64,000 nt of DNA from Rhodobacteraceae bacterium UBA6141 (GTDB lineage Bacteria; Pseudomonadota; Alphaproteobacteria; Rhodobacterales; Rhodobacteraceae), in the NCBI GenBank assembly GCA_002423245.1, contig DIVD01000024.1, positions 1 through 64,000 of the forward strand. Reading direction: 5' to 3'. The position numbers were made by a program, and so were the translations under genes. The stretch's first letter is position 1; each line of letters opens with the position of its first letter. This document shows, in pieces, positions 7,291 to 15,581 of the stretch. The notes under the pieces are model-generated. The model did no database searches and had not been told where the DNA came from. It saw only the letters and a program-made list of their open reading frames with translations.

Positions 7291-8007
7291 CTAGCGGCTG
7301 AGCGTCGAGATGACGCCGCGGATGCGTTCGTCCTCGCGGTCAAGGAAGGTCTGGCCAAGCTCGTAGGCGCGCTGCACCTCGATCATCCGTGCGATCTCCT
7401 CCACCGCGTTGACGTTGGAATTCTCGATGAAACCCTGCAGGATCACGCCGCCTTCCAGCGGCTCCACCCCGGCCTCGGCGGCAAAGCGGGTGCCGCCGCG
7501 GTGCTGCAGGTCCTTCGGATCGGCCGGCACGAACAGCCCGATCTGGGTCAGCGGGGCGCCATCGGCCGACAGGGTGCCATCGGCGGCCAGCGCGACGCTG
7601 CCCGCGCCGGGCGGCACGAAGACCGGCGCGGCCCCGGCATCCAGCAGGCGGTGGCCGTCGGGCGTGACCAGCTCGCCTTCGGCCGACGGCGTGAAGCTGC
7701 CGGCACGGGTCAGCTGGTTGCCCTCCGGCGTCTCGATCAGGAAGAAGCCCTCGCCCTCGATCGCAAAGTCGAACCGGCCGCGGGTTTCGGTCAGCGGGCC
7801 CTGCTGCAGATCCACGATCCGGGCGCTGGCATGGGCCATCGAGAGCGACGGCTCGTCCCGCCCGAGCCCGGCGACATGTTCGGCGAAGATCACCCCTTCC
7901 TTGCGGAACCCCGCGGTGGAGAGGTTGGCGATGTTGTTCGCCACCGCCTGCATCTCGGCCATCAGGCCCGACTGGCGGTTCAGCGTGGTGTAGCCGGCAT
8001 TGTCCAT
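7291..8007 (-). CDS. flgF: Flagellar proximal rod protein FlgF
   Basis: FlgF is a proximal rod subunit. The 238-residue product starts MDNAGYTTLNRQSGLMAEM and carries the conserved VANNIANLSTAGF segment, a central region with FDFAIEGEGFFLIETPEG, and the terminal ARMIEVQRAYELGQTF helix. These ends are the same coiled-coil pair seen in FlgG, as expected for rod proteins. It starts three bases after the fliQ stop. Confidence 0.93.
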   Translation of the reverse strand: MDNAGYTTLNRQSGLMAEMQAVANNIANLSTAGFRKEGVIFAEHVAGLGRDEPSLSMAHASARIVDLQQGPLTETRGRFDFAIEGEGFFLIETPEGNQLTRAGSFTPSAEGELVTPDGHRLLDAGAAPVFVPPGAGSVALAADGTLSADGAPLTQIGLFVPADPKDLQHRGGTRFAAEAGVEPLEGGVILQGFIENSNVNAVEEIARMIEVQRAYELGQTFLDREDERIRGVISTLSR

Positions 8008-8010
8008 CGC

Positions 8011-8277
8011 TCAGCCCCCCGCGATCATCGGAATGATCCGCGTGGTGAAGAACGAGACCAGCGCCTCGGACATGAAGGACATCGACACCCAGAACACGGC
8101 CAGCATCAGCCCGACCTTGGGCACGAAGGTCAGCGTCATCTCCTGCACCGAGGTCAGCGCCTGAAAGAGACCGACCGCCACGCCCGCGACCAGCGCCACC
8201 GTCAACAGCGGTGCCGAGATCATCACCGCGATCCACAGCCCCTGCCGCAGCGTGTCGAAGAACACCGCGTCATCCAT
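8011..8277 (-). CDS. fliQ: Flagellar export apparatus protein FliQ
   Basis: FliQ is a small inner-membrane subunit of the flagellar type III export gate. The 88-residue product has two hydrophobic helices (LWIAVMISAPLLTVALVAGVAV and the MLAVFWVSMSFM region) joined by the conserved loop LFQALTSVQEMTLTFVPK. The ATG at 8277 gives the standard length; a longer in-frame extension runs into fliE and is not real. The fliE stop lies immediately before it, so the genes are tightly packed. Confidence 0.92.
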   Translation of the reverse strand: MDDAVFFDTLRQGLWIAVMISAPLLTVALVAGVAVGLFQALTSVQEMTLTFVPKVGLMLAVFWVSMSFMSEALVSFFTTRIIPMIAGG

Positions 8278-8279
8278 AG

Positions 8280-8576
8280 TCACACCGGCATCCTCAGGAT
8301 TTCCTGATAGGCCTCGACGACCTTGTCGCGCAGCGTCACCGCCGTTTCCACCGCAAGCTCCGTCGCGGCCAGCGCCTGCACGAGCGCATGCGGATCGGCG
8401 CCGCCGGTCATCGCCGCCCTGGCCGTGTCCTCGCCAGCCTTCAGCGTCGCCGCAAATTCGGTTGCATAGGCCGCGAGCCCGCCCTGCGGCGCAGTTTCCG
8501 CCGGCCCCGGCTGCGGAGCCGTGGCCGGACGGGACTGCGCATAGGCCTGCGCGGCGAAAGAGGTTCTCACGTCCAT
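8280..8576 (-). CDS. fliE: Flagellar hook-basal body protein FliE
   Basis: FliE joins the MS-ring to the rod. The 98-residue product matches the family size and its C-terminal conserved part: ATELAVETAVTLRDKVVEAYQEILRMPV ends with the signature YQEILRMPV. The middle is an Ala-rich helix. It stands between flgC and fliQ in the usual Rhodobacterales order. Confidence 0.93.
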   Translation of the reverse strand: MDVRTSFAAQAYAQSRPATAPQPGPAETAPQGGLAAYATEFAATLKAGEDTARAAMTGGADPHALVQALAATELAVETAVTLRDKVVEAYQEILRMPV

Positions 8577-8594
8577 TCTGGACCACTCCTTGCC

Positions 8595-8987
8595 CTATCG
8601 GCGCAGAAGATCGAGCAGGCTTGCCGACATTTGCCGGGCCTGGTCGAACATCCTCAGATTCGCCTCGTAGCTGCGCTGCGCTTCGCGCGCGTCAGCGATT
8701 TCGACCACCAGATCGACATTCGAGCCGTCGTGATAGCCGTTCTCGTCGGCCAGGGGATGGTCGGGGTCGTAGAGTCGCGCCACCTCGCTGCGGTCCAGAT
8801 CGACCGGGCCGAGCGCGACGAGCCCGGTGCGGCGCCCGCCCTCGACCTGCTCCTCGAAGGGGGCGATCTTGCGGTGATAGCCGGGGGTGTCGGTGTTCGC
8901 GATATTCTCGGACACGTGGCGCAGGCGCATGGCCTGGGCCTGCATTCCGCTGGCGGAGAGGGCGAGGGACTGGCTGAAATCGGTCAT
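8595..8987 (-). CDS. flgC: Flagellar basal-body rod protein FlgC
   Basis: FlgC is a proximal rod subunit. The 130-residue product has the N-terminal rod motif (VSENIANTDTPGYHRK) and the C-terminal helix IADAREAQRSYEANLRMF, the FlgC equivalent of the rod coiled coil. The central DGSNVDLVVEI is typical. It begins eleven bases after the flgB stop and belongs to the same transcript. Confidence 0.93.
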   Translation of the reverse strand: MTDFSQSLALSASGMQAQAMRLRHVSENIANTDTPGYHRKIAPFEEQVEGGRRTGLVALGPVDLDRSEVARLYDPDHPLADENGYHDGSNVDLVVEIADAREAQRSYEANLRMFDQARQMSASLLDLLRR

Positions 8988-8998
8988 CGCGCGCGCCC

Positions 8999-9388
8999 TC
9001 AGCCACGGCCAAGCGACGTGCGCAGCACGCCGAGCGAGGTCTTGTAGATCGTCAGCGCCAGATCGTGCTGCCGCTTCACCTCCACCGATTTCACCATCTC
9101 GGTTTCCAGCGAGACGCTGTTGCCGTTGGGCGAACGGTCGCCCGTCACCGTCCGAAGGGTCAGCGCCGCGCTGTCAGTGCCGCGCTCGCCGGCCACATGC
9201 CCTGCGCGGGTCTGGCGCAGGTCCATCGGATCGCCCGCCGCATAGGTTTCGGCGAAAGGCGCCAGATCGCGGGCGGAATAGCCGGGCGTGTCCGCGTTGG
9301 CGATGTTCTGCGCCACCGCGTTCTGTCTTTGGGCCGCATGTGACGCCATCGCCTGCGCCATTTGCATGATCTGTGGTTGCTGGAACAT
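8999..9388 (-). CDS. flgB: Flagellar basal-body rod protein FlgB
   Basis: FlgB is a proximal rod subunit and the first gene of the nine-gene minus-strand flagellar run. The 129-residue product shows NAVAQNIANADTPGYSARDLAPF near the N-terminus and PNGNSVSLETEMVKSVE followed by HDLALTIYKTSLGVLRTSL near the C-terminus, both standard for FlgB. Its start faces fliI across an 81-base gap that must hold divergent promoters. Confidence 0.93.
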   Translation of the reverse strand: MFQQPQIMQMAQAMASHAAQRQNAVAQNIANADTPGYSARDLAPFAETYAAGDPMDLRQTRAGHVAGERGTDSAALTLRTVTGDRSPNGNSVSLETEMVKSVEVKRQHDLALTIYKTSLGVLRTSLGRG

Positions 9389-9469
9389 CGGGGCTTCTCC
9401 TCCGAGCTTTCAATCAAGCCTTAACTCCGATTCGTTTAGAAAACGTTTCATGAACAAGGAGAGCGCAGG
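9389..9469. promoter_or_regulatory. Divergent flgB/fliI control region
   Basis: Only 81 bases separate the two flagellar starts, so both promoters lie here. A perfect 11-base dyad GAAAACGTTTC is present at 9439-9449, and a CCTTAACTCC element that could be a CtrA half-site (TTAAC) lies near 9419-9428. The ribosome binding site AAGGAGAG sits before fliI. I do not see a full CtrA site (TTAA-N7-TTAA) or a clear sigma-54 GG-N10-GC match, so the class of promoter is unresolved. Confidence 0.4.
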
Positions 9470-10816
9470 ATGGCATTCGCAGAACTTGAACGGCTTTGCG
9501 CGGATATCGCGGCGGTTGCGCCGGTGCGGCCCGTGGGGCGGGTGGCCGCGGTAAGCCGCGGCACCATCCTCGTGCGCGGGCTTGGCAGCGAGGCGGCGCA
9601 GGGCGAGGGCGTGCGGATCACCTGTGCCGGCGGCCGGGTCCTGGCGGGCGAGGTGCTGGCGCTGTCGGCAGAGGCGGTCACCGTGCTGCCCGATGGCGCG
9701 CCCGATGGCGTGCAACTGGATGACACGGTGGAGCTGACGGGGCAGGGCGGCATCGCACCCTGTGCCGACTGGATCGGCCGCATCGTCGATCCGGACGGAA
9801 GGCCGCTGGACGGGCGGGCGCTGCGGCGCGGCCCGGAGGAGCGGCCCCTGCACGCGGCGCCCCCTCCGGCGGCATTGCGCAGGCGGCTGGGGGCGCGGTT
9901 GCCCACCGGCGTCGCGGTGTTCGACACGCTGCTGCCGCTGGTGCAGGGCCAGCGCATCGGGCTTTTTGCCGGCTCCGGCGTCGGGAAATCCTCGCTGCTG
10001 GGCAAGTTCGCGCGCGGCGTCGCCGCCGATGTGGTGGTGATCGCGCTGATCGGCGAGCGGGGGAGGGAACTGCGGGAGTTTGTCGAAACCGTGCTGGGGC
10101 CCGAGGGAATGGCGCGCTCGGTGATCGTGGCCGCGACCTCGGACCAGTCGCCGCTGATGCGCCGCCGCTGCGGCTGGGCGGCGATGGCGGTGGCCGAGCA
10201 TTTCCGCGACGAGGGATGCCATGTGCTGTTTCTCGCCGACAGCGTCACCCGCTTTGCCGAGGCGCATCGCGAGGTGGCGCTGGCCGCGGGCGAGCCGGCG
10301 ACCTTGCGCGGCTTCCCGCCCTCGACCTCGCACCAGATCATGGCGCTGGCCGAGCGGGCGGGGCCGGGGCGCGAGGGCTGCGGCGACATCACGGCGGTGT
10401 TCTCGGTGCTGGTCGCGGGCTCCGACATGGAGGAGCCGGTGGCCGACATCCTGCGCGGCGTGCTCGACGGCCATGTCGTGCTCGACCGTGCCATTGCCGA
10501 GCGCGGGCGCTTTCCGGCGATCGACCTGTTGCGCTCGGTCTCGCGCTCGCTTCCCGCCGCCGCCAGTGCCGAGGAAAACCGGCTGATCGCCGAGGCCCGG
10601 CGGCTGCTTGGCGCCTATGACCGCGCCGAGATGATGATCCAGGCGGGGCTTTATGCAACTGGCAGCGACCCGCTGATCGACGCGGCGATCCGGGTCTGGC
10701 CGGCGCTTGACGGCTTCCTTGCCGAGGACGGCGCAGGCGGGGTGGCGGCCAGCTTCGCGCGCCTGGCAGCCGCGCTTGCCGCCGCCGAACCGGGCGGCTC
10801 AGGGGGCCATGGTTGA
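9470..10816 (+). CDS. fliI: Flagellum-specific ATPase FliI
   Basis: FliI is the hexameric ATPase that delivers export substrates to the flagellar type III gate in the cytoplasm. The 448-residue product has an F1-beta-like N-terminal domain, Walker A at about residue 167 (AGSGVGKSS), ALIGERGRELREFVE, Walker B HVLFLADSVTRFAEAHREV, and the C-terminal ILRGVLDGHVVLDRAIAERGRFPAID typical of FliI/YscN. AAGGAGAG precedes the ATG. It is transcribed away from flgB and is the only flagellar gene on the plus strand here. Confidence 0.94.
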   Translation: MAFAELERLCADIAAVAPVRPVGRVAAVSRGTILVRGLGSEAAQGEGVRITCAGGRVLAGEVLALSAEAVTVLPDGAPDGVQLDDTVELTGQGGIAPCADWIGRIVDPDGRPLDGRALRRGPEERPLHAAPPPAALRRRLGARLPTGVAVFDTLLPLVQGQRIGLFAGSGVGKSSLLGKFARGVAADVVVIALIGERGRELREFVETVLGPEGMARSVIVAATSDQSPLMRRRCGWAAMAVAEHFRDEGCHVLFLADSVTRFAEAHREVALAAGEPATLRGFPPSTSHQIMALAERAGPGREGCGDITAVFSVLVAGSDMEEPVADILRGVLDGHVVLDRAIAERGRFPAIDLLRSVSRSLPAAASAEENRLIAEARRLLGAYDRAEMMIQAGLYATGSDPLIDAAIRVWPALDGFLAEDGAGGVAASFARLAAALAAAEPGGSGGHG

Positions 10817-10846
10817 CGCCGGGGGGCGCCGACCTGACCGGGCGGC

Positions 10847-10896
10847 GCGGCTCTGGCTGGCGCCTTGCGGCGCGGCTTCTGGCTGGCGCCTTACGG
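10847..10896. repeat. Tandem duplication of a 24-25-base unit after fliI
   Basis: GCGGCTCTGGCTGGCGCC-TTGCGG (10847-10870) is followed by GCGGCTTCTGGCTGGCGCC-TTACGG (10872-10896). It lies in the 100-base gap between the convergent fliI and MBL-fold genes. It is probably a slippage duplication and has no coding role that I can see. Confidence 0.7.
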
Positions 10897-10916
10897 GGCG
10901 GGGAACGCCGGCGCGG

Positions 10917-11741
10917 TCAATCGACCGCGACCCAGCCGTCGTCATCCTCCACAACCCGGCCCTCCGTCCACAGCTTTTGCAGATGCGACATGACGTTGCG
11001 CTCTGCCGCGCTTTGCAGATGCGGGTCGGTCTTGGCATAAAGCCGCTCCGCGATCTCCGGCACGGACAGCGTTTCGCCGCGCAGCGTCGCCAGGATCTCC
11101 TCCTCGCGGGCCATGCGGCGGCGGCGCATCTCGATGACATAGTCCCTCGGCTCCGCAAGTGCCGGGCCGTGGCCGGGCAGGTAGAACCGGTCGTCGCGGT
11201 CGATCATCATCTGCAGGCTGGAGACGTAATCGGCCATGCTGCCGCTCGGCGGCGACACCACGCTGCTGTTCCAGGCCATGACGTGATCCGCGGTGAAGAC
11301 CAGCCCCTCGCCATCGGTAAAGCACAGATGGTCCGATGCATGGCCGGGCGTGTGCAGCGCCTGCAGATGCGCGACCCGGTCGCCGTGGCGCAGGGCCACA
11401 TCGGGGGTGAAGTCGGGCGCGATGCTGACGGGGTAGCCATAGGTCGGCGCCTCGATCCGCGCCTGCAGCGCCTTCAGCGCGCCGACATGGTCATGGTGGC
11501 CGTGGCTGATCACCACGCCGCTGATCTTGCCGCCGGTCGCGGCCAGAATGTCGGCCACATGCTGTTCATCGGTCGCGGGGCCGGGATCGAGCACCAGAAA
11601 GCCGCCCTCCGACTCGATCAGGTAGGTGTTGGTGCCGTGAAAGGTCATCTTGCTGGGGTTGCGGGCGACAAGCCGCAAGATCCCCGGCGCAATGGCCTGC
11701 GGCTTGCCCCGTTCGGGTTCCGGTTCGGTCAGGAATGCCAT
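10917..11741 (-). CDS. MBL-fold metallo-hydrolase, LACTB2-like
   Basis: The 274-residue cytoplasmic protein has the metallo-beta-lactamase fold with HGHHDHVG at about residue 100, the later ligands HTPGHASDH and the Asp in FTADHVM, and a final zinc His in LPGHGPAL. A C-terminal winged-helix-like tail (about residues 205-274, VPEIAERLYAK, HLQKLWTEGRVV) is typical of the LACTB2 / beta-lactamase-like hydrolase subgroup. Substrates in this subgroup vary from thioesters to RNA, so I leave the reaction open. It sits downstream of an MFS permease and a CoA ligase in the same direction. Confidence 0.85.
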   Translation of the reverse strand: MAFLTEPEPERGKPQAIAPGILRLVARNPSKMTFHGTNTYLIESEGGFLVLDPGPATDEQHVADILAATGGKISGVVISHGHHDHVGALKALQARIEAPTYGYPVSIAPDFTPDVALRHGDRVAHLQALHTPGHASDHLCFTDGEGLVFTADHVMAWNSSVVSPPSGSMADYVSSLQMMIDRDDRFYLPGHGPALAEPRDYVIEMRRRRMAREEEILATLRGETLSVPEIAERLYAKTDPHLQSAAERNVMSHLQKLWTEGRVVEDDDGWVAVD

Positions 11742-11754
11742 GAGCTTCGGCCTT

Positions 11755-11934
11755 TCAGTGATGGAGGATGTCCGGGCCGCCCTGCGGGGCAGCCAGTGTG
11801 AGTTGAGGGTGGAGGCAAGGCCGGATCAGCGGCAGCGGCGGATCGGCTGCCGCTGCCCGCGCGCGCCGCGCCGGCGGCCCCGCCGGCAGGGCGATCTGCC
11901 CGCCAAGACCCCTGTCGATCAATCCGGTGGTCAT
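11755..11934 (-). CDS. Possible small protein between MFS and MBL genes
   Basis: An ATG at 11934 follows a strong ribosome binding site (AAAGGGGGAACG). The frame encodes 59 residues (MTTGLIDRGLGGQIALPAG, a basic Ala/Arg stretch, then HPQLTLAAPQGGPDILHH) and stops 13 bases before the MBL-fold start. It fills the gap between two genes of the run. There is no known domain. The placement and the strong SD are the only support. Confidence 0.35.
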   Translation of the reverse strand: MTTGLIDRGLGGQIALPAGPPARRARAAAADPPLPLIRPCLHPQLTLAAPQGGPDILHH

Positions 11935-11963
11935 CGTTCCCCCTTTCCTTGCCGCGGGTCCGG

Positions 11964-13154
11964 TCAGGCCCGCGCGAATGCCGCTGTCGCCAGCATCAGC
12001 CCCGCAATCAGCCAGACCATCACCGCCTCGCCCGGCCCGGCCGCGATCAGGCCAAGCAGCAGCGGCAGCGCCGTCTGCTGGATGTTGGCCAGGGCCTGTC
12101 CGACCCCCGCCGCCTCGTTGGCCCGGCCCTCGGGCGCGGCATCGTAGGTCAGGCTCAGGGAGATTGGCACCCCGAAACCAAGGCTGAACCCCAGAAGCCC
12201 GCTCAGCGCCATCAGCGGCCAGAAATCGTGCAGGAACGGCAGCATGGCATACAGCGCCGCGCCGATCAGCAGGCCGGCCAGCAGCACGGTCGCGGGCCGC
12301 AGCAGGCGACTGACCCAGCCTGCCAGCACCCGCGAGGTCAGCGAGCCTGCCGTCATCGCGCCCAGCAAGAGGCCCGCCTCGGACCCGGTCATGCCGGTCT
12401 TGGTCGCGTGCAGGGCGATCACGAAGGGAAAGATGGTGATGACGGAAATGAAGATGCTGGCATGGGCCAGCCGCCCGCCAAGCCCCGGATGCCGCAGCAG
12501 CGACAGGATCGAGCCGCGCCTTGCCCCGGATCGCGCGGATGTCGGGACGCTGGAATAATGATGGTAGCCGGTCGCGACCCCCAGCAGCGACAGCAGCCCC
12601 GAGCACAGGATGACCGCCAGCGCCGCCCGCCCGCCGCCATGTTCATAGGCAAAGCCCGCGACCATTGGCGTCAGGAACTGGAACAGCGAGTGGCTGACCA
12701 GAAGCCAGCCGAGGTTGCGCGTCCGCCGGCTCTCGCCACTGGCCTCGGCCACCGCGCGCACGGCGGCGAGATGGGCGAAGTTGGTCGCGGACCCGATCAG
12801 CGCGGCGACCAGCGCCAGCGTCACGATGCCGGGCATCAGCACGAAGATCGTACCCGCCGCCACGTTCATGCAGGCGGCGGAGACGAACGGAACGAGAGAG
12901 CCGGCCCGGTCGATCCAGCGGCCATAGGGCACGTTGAAGATCATCGGCCCGACGCTCACCAGCGCCGCCAGCCCGCCGACCACCACCTCGTCGGCACCAA
13001 GGCTGAGGGCCACCATCGGCAGCACCAGCCGGAGCGCCGCGAGCGTGCCGTTGTTCAGGCTGACCAGCACCAGCGTGGTCATCAACCGGCCCAGGGCGTC
13101 CGATGGCGGGCGCCGTTTCGGCGGGTCGGCGTCGGTGCCGTTATCGGTGGGCAA
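11964..13154 (-). CDS. MFS transporter
   Basis: The 396-residue product has twelve predicted membrane segments. The MFS loop between helices 2 and 3 is present as NVPYGRWIDRAGSL, and a charged central loop (SARSGARRGS) separates the two halves. GLLGFSLGFGVPISLSLTYDAAPEGRANEA near residue 330 resembles drug and metabolite exporters of this superfamily. The substrate cannot be read from the sequence. It lies 42 bases after the malonyl-CoA-synthetase-like gene on the same strand, so it may move a related organic acid, but this is inference. Confidence 0.8.
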   Translation of the reverse strand: MPTDNGTDADPPKRRPPSDALGRLMTTLVLVSLNNGTLAALRLVLPMVALSLGADEVVVGGLAALVSVGPMIFNVPYGRWIDRAGSLVPFVSAACMNVAAGTIFVLMPGIVTLALVAALIGSATNFAHLAAVRAVAEASGESRRTRNLGWLLVSHSLFQFLTPMVAGFAYEHGGGRAALAVILCSGLLSLLGVATGYHHYSSVPTSARSGARRGSILSLLRHPGLGGRLAHASIFISVITIFPFVIALHATKTGMTGSEAGLLLGAMTAGSLTSRVLAGWVSRLLRPATVLLAGLLIGAALYAMLPFLHDFWPLMALSGLLGFSLGFGVPISLSLTYDAAPEGRANEAAGVGQALANIQQTALPLLLGLIAAGPGEAVMVWLIAGLMLATAAFARA

Positions 13155-13196
13155 TCCGGCAACTCCTTGTCGAGGGCGGCGCCTCCGCTGCCATCG

Positions 13197-14696
13197 TCAC
13201 GCCCTGAACAGCGCGGCATACTGCTCGCGCAGCAGGTTCTTCTGCACCTTGCCCATTGCGTTGCGCGGCAACTCGTCGATCATCATCACCCGCTTGGGCA
13301 GCTTGAACTTCGACAATCGCCCGTCCAGCGCGGCAATCACTGCCGCCTCTGTCAGGCCCGCCTTCGGGTCGGGCACGACAACCGCCGTCACCGCCTCGCC
13401 GAAGTCGGGATGCGGAACCCCGATCACGGCGGATTCGACAACGCCGGGGATGTCGTCGATCTCGGCCTCGACCTCGCGCGGATAGACGTTCAGGCCGCCG
13501 GTGATCACCAGATCCTTGCCGCGCCCGACGATATGGACATAGCCGCGCGGGTCGATGAAGCCCAGATCGCCGGTGATGAAATGGCCGTCGGGGCGGAACT
13601 CCGCCGCGGTCTTTTCCGGCAGTTGCCAGTAGCCCTTGAAGATGTTGGGCCCCGCCACCTCGATCATCCCGGTTTCCCCTGTGGCAAGCGGCTCGCCGGT
13701 GGCCGGATCCACCACGCGCAGCGACACGCCGGGCAGGGCGGGGCCGACGGAACCGGGCACCCGCTCGCCATCGTAGGGGTTGGAGGTCAGCATCGTCGTT
13801 TCGGTCATGCCATAGCGTTCCAGGATCGCGTGACCGGTGGCCGCGGTCCAGGCGCGGTGCGTTTCCGCCAGCAGCGGCGCCGAACCCGAGATGAACAGCC
13901 GCATCCCGCGCGCCGCCGCCTGCAGCCCCGGATGCGCCAGCAGGCGGGTGTAGAAGGTCGGGATGCCCATCATCACGCTGGACCTGGGCATCAGCGCGAT
14001 CATCGCCTCCGGCTCGAACTTCGGCAGGAAATGCATCGAGGCGCCGGTGACCAGCACGAGGTTGCAGGCCACGAACAGCCCGTGCGCGTGATAGATCGGC
14101 AGCGCGTGCAGCAGCACGTCCTCCCCCGTGAACCGCCACGCGCCGCGCAGCGCGGCCGTGTTCGACGACAGGTTCCGATGCGTCAGCATCGCTCCCTTCG
14201 GCCGCCCGGTGGTGCCCGAGGTGTAGAGGATCGCCGCCACGTCATCCGCCGCGCGGGCAAGCGTGGCAAACCCCGCCGGCATGGATGCGGCGCGTTCGGT
14301 CAGGCTGCCCTGCCCGGTCCGGTCCAGCGACAAAACGGGCAGGTCGGGCGCAATCGCCTCGATGTCGTGAACCCGGCCCGGATCGCAGACGAAGACGGCC
14401 GGGCGCGCGTCGCCGATGAAGAATTCCAGCTCCTTCAGCGTGTAGGCGGTGTTCAGCGGCAGGAATATCGCGCCAAGCCGCAGCGCCGCCAGGTAGAGCG
14501 CCAGCGCGGTCGCGGACTTCTCGACCTGCGCCGCCACCCGGTCTCCCGGCACAACGCCAAGCGCCGCTAGGGCATTCGCGATCTGCCCCGACAGATCGGC
14601 CATCTGGCCATAGGTCAGCGCCTGCCCCTCCGGCGCATGGATCAGCGGGCGGCCGCGATCGGCACATGCGAATGCCTCGAACAGGTTGTCCGTCAT
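13197..14696 (-). CDS. matB: Malonyl-CoA synthetase-like acyl-CoA ligase (ANL superfamily)
   Basis: The enzyme activates a carboxylic acid with ATP and CoA through an acyl-adenylate. The 499-residue product has the ANL motifs: P-loop LYTSGTTGRPKGAMLTHRN at about 155-175, YGMTETTMLTSN near 290, TGDLGFIDPRGYVHIVGRGKD near 385-405, and the C-terminal lysine in PRNAMGKVQKN. The arrangement ERYGMTETTMLTSNPYDGERVPGSVG and the short size match MatB, which makes malonyl-CoA from malonate. No malonyl-CoA decarboxylase gene is next to it, so a related dicarboxylate cannot be excluded. Confidence 0.8.
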   Translation of the reverse strand: MTDNLFEAFACADRGRPLIHAPEGQALTYGQMADLSGQIANALAALGVVPGDRVAAQVEKSATALALYLAALRLGAIFLPLNTAYTLKELEFFIGDARPAVFVCDPGRVHDIEAIAPDLPVLSLDRTGQGSLTERAASMPAGFATLARAADDVAAILYTSGTTGRPKGAMLTHRNLSSNTAALRGAWRFTGEDVLLHALPIYHAHGLFVACNLVLVTGASMHFLPKFEPEAMIALMPRSSVMMGIPTFYTRLLAHPGLQAAARGMRLFISGSAPLLAETHRAWTAATGHAILERYGMTETTMLTSNPYDGERVPGSVGPALPGVSLRVVDPATGEPLATGETGMIEVAGPNIFKGYWQLPEKTAAEFRPDGHFITGDLGFIDPRGYVHIVGRGKDLVITGGLNVYPREVEAEIDDIPGVVESAVIGVPHPDFGEAVTAVVVPDPKAGLTEAAVIAALDGRLSKFKLPKRVMMIDELPRNAMGKVQKNLLREQYAALFRA

Positions 14697-14917
14697 GCTG
14701 TTGTCCCCCCCTGCTGGCCCCGTGTGCCGGTCCCGTCTGCCCGTCCTTGCGGCTGGTCATGCGCCGCGCCGCGCCGCCGGATCAAAGATCATCCGCGCGG
14801 CTTCGGCAAGGGCCGCCGAAACAAGGGCCGCTGAAAGCTGTGACCGCGCGGGCGCAGCCCGCCGCGGGCCGGCGGTCAGGCTCCGCACGTCCGGTTCCGG
14901 CTTTCGCGGGGGCGAAT

Positions 14918-14932
14918 GTTCCTCTAATGTTC
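14918..14932 (+). promoter_or_regulatory. LexA SOS box before imuA
   Basis: GTTC-CTCTAAT-GTTC is an exact match to the alphaproteobacterial LexA operator GTTC-N7-GTTC. It lies 38 bases before the imuA ATG, the place expected for repression of the imuA-imuB-dnaE2 operon until DNA damage. Confidence 0.85.
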
Positions 14933-14969
14933 GCCTAAGTGCGACTCGCGCGTGACAGGAGGCAGCAAG

Positions 14970-15581
14970 ATGCGGTTCGATCGCGTTTCCGGCGATGCCC
15001 CCGCCCCTGCCCCCGCCCCCGCTCTCGCCCTTGCCCCCGCCCGCGTGCACGAGGCAGAGGGCAGGGGCCGCCGCGCCTTTGCGCTGTTCCAGGCGGCGCG
15101 GCATCCCGGCCCTCTGGTCTGGATCCTGCCCGCCCATGCCCCCGAGATGCCGATGCTGCCCGGCCTGCCGCCCGGCATTGGCGAGCGGCTGCACCTGCTG
15201 CGCCCTGCCGGCGAGACCGACCTTCTGTGGTGCGTGGAAGAGGCGCTGCGCGCGGCCCCGGTCGGGCTGGTGATTGCAGAGCCTGAAAGGCCGCTGTCGC
15301 TGACCGCCGGCCGCCGCCTGCAACTGGCGGCAGAGGCGGGGCGCACCACCGGGCTGATGCTGATCCGGCAAGGGGCGGGCAGCAACGCCACGCAGACGCG
15401 CTGGGCCTGCGAGCCGCTGGCCCATCCGCAGGCGGACTCGACTCTGCATCGCTGGTCACGTATCAAGAACAAATCAGGAACATGCGAAAGCTGGGTTGTA
15501 AACTGGAATGGCGCGTCGGCTGCTTTCCATCTGGTTCCCGAGGCTCGCCAGCGACACGAGCCTGCGGAGCCGCCCCGTTGA
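14970..15581 (+). CDS. imuA: SOS mutasome protein ImuA
   Basis: ImuA is the RecA-like accessory protein of the ImuA-ImuB-DnaE2 mutagenic repair cassette. The 203-residue product has an Ala/Pro-rich N-terminus (APAPAPAPALALAPARVHEAEG), then a core with RRAFALFQAARHPGPLVWI and LLWCVEEALRAAPVGLVIAE, and ends GATQTRW-type NATQTRWACEP and WNGASAAFHL. AGGAGG sits seven bases before the ATG at 14970; a GTG at 14952 is less likely. It overlaps imuB by 74 bases in another frame. Confidence 0.88.
   Translation: MRFDRVSGDAPAPAPAPALALAPARVHEAEGRGRRAFALFQAARHPGPLVWILPAHAPEMPMLPGLPPGIGERLHLLRPAGETDLLWCVEEALRAAPVGLVIAEPERPLSLTAGRRLQLAAEAGRTTGLMLIRQGAGSNATQTRWACEPLAHPQADSTLHRWSRIKNKSGTCESWVVNWNGASAAFHLVPEARQRHEPAEPPR

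Noticed and set aside
9419..9438. Full CtrA site in the flgB/fliI gap
   Set aside because: Only one TTAAC half-site is seen; the second half is ten rather than seven bases away and is TTTA.
11949..14570. An 873-codon open frame on the plus strand
   Set aside because: It is antisense to the MFS and malonyl-CoA-synthetase-like genes and shows no motif.
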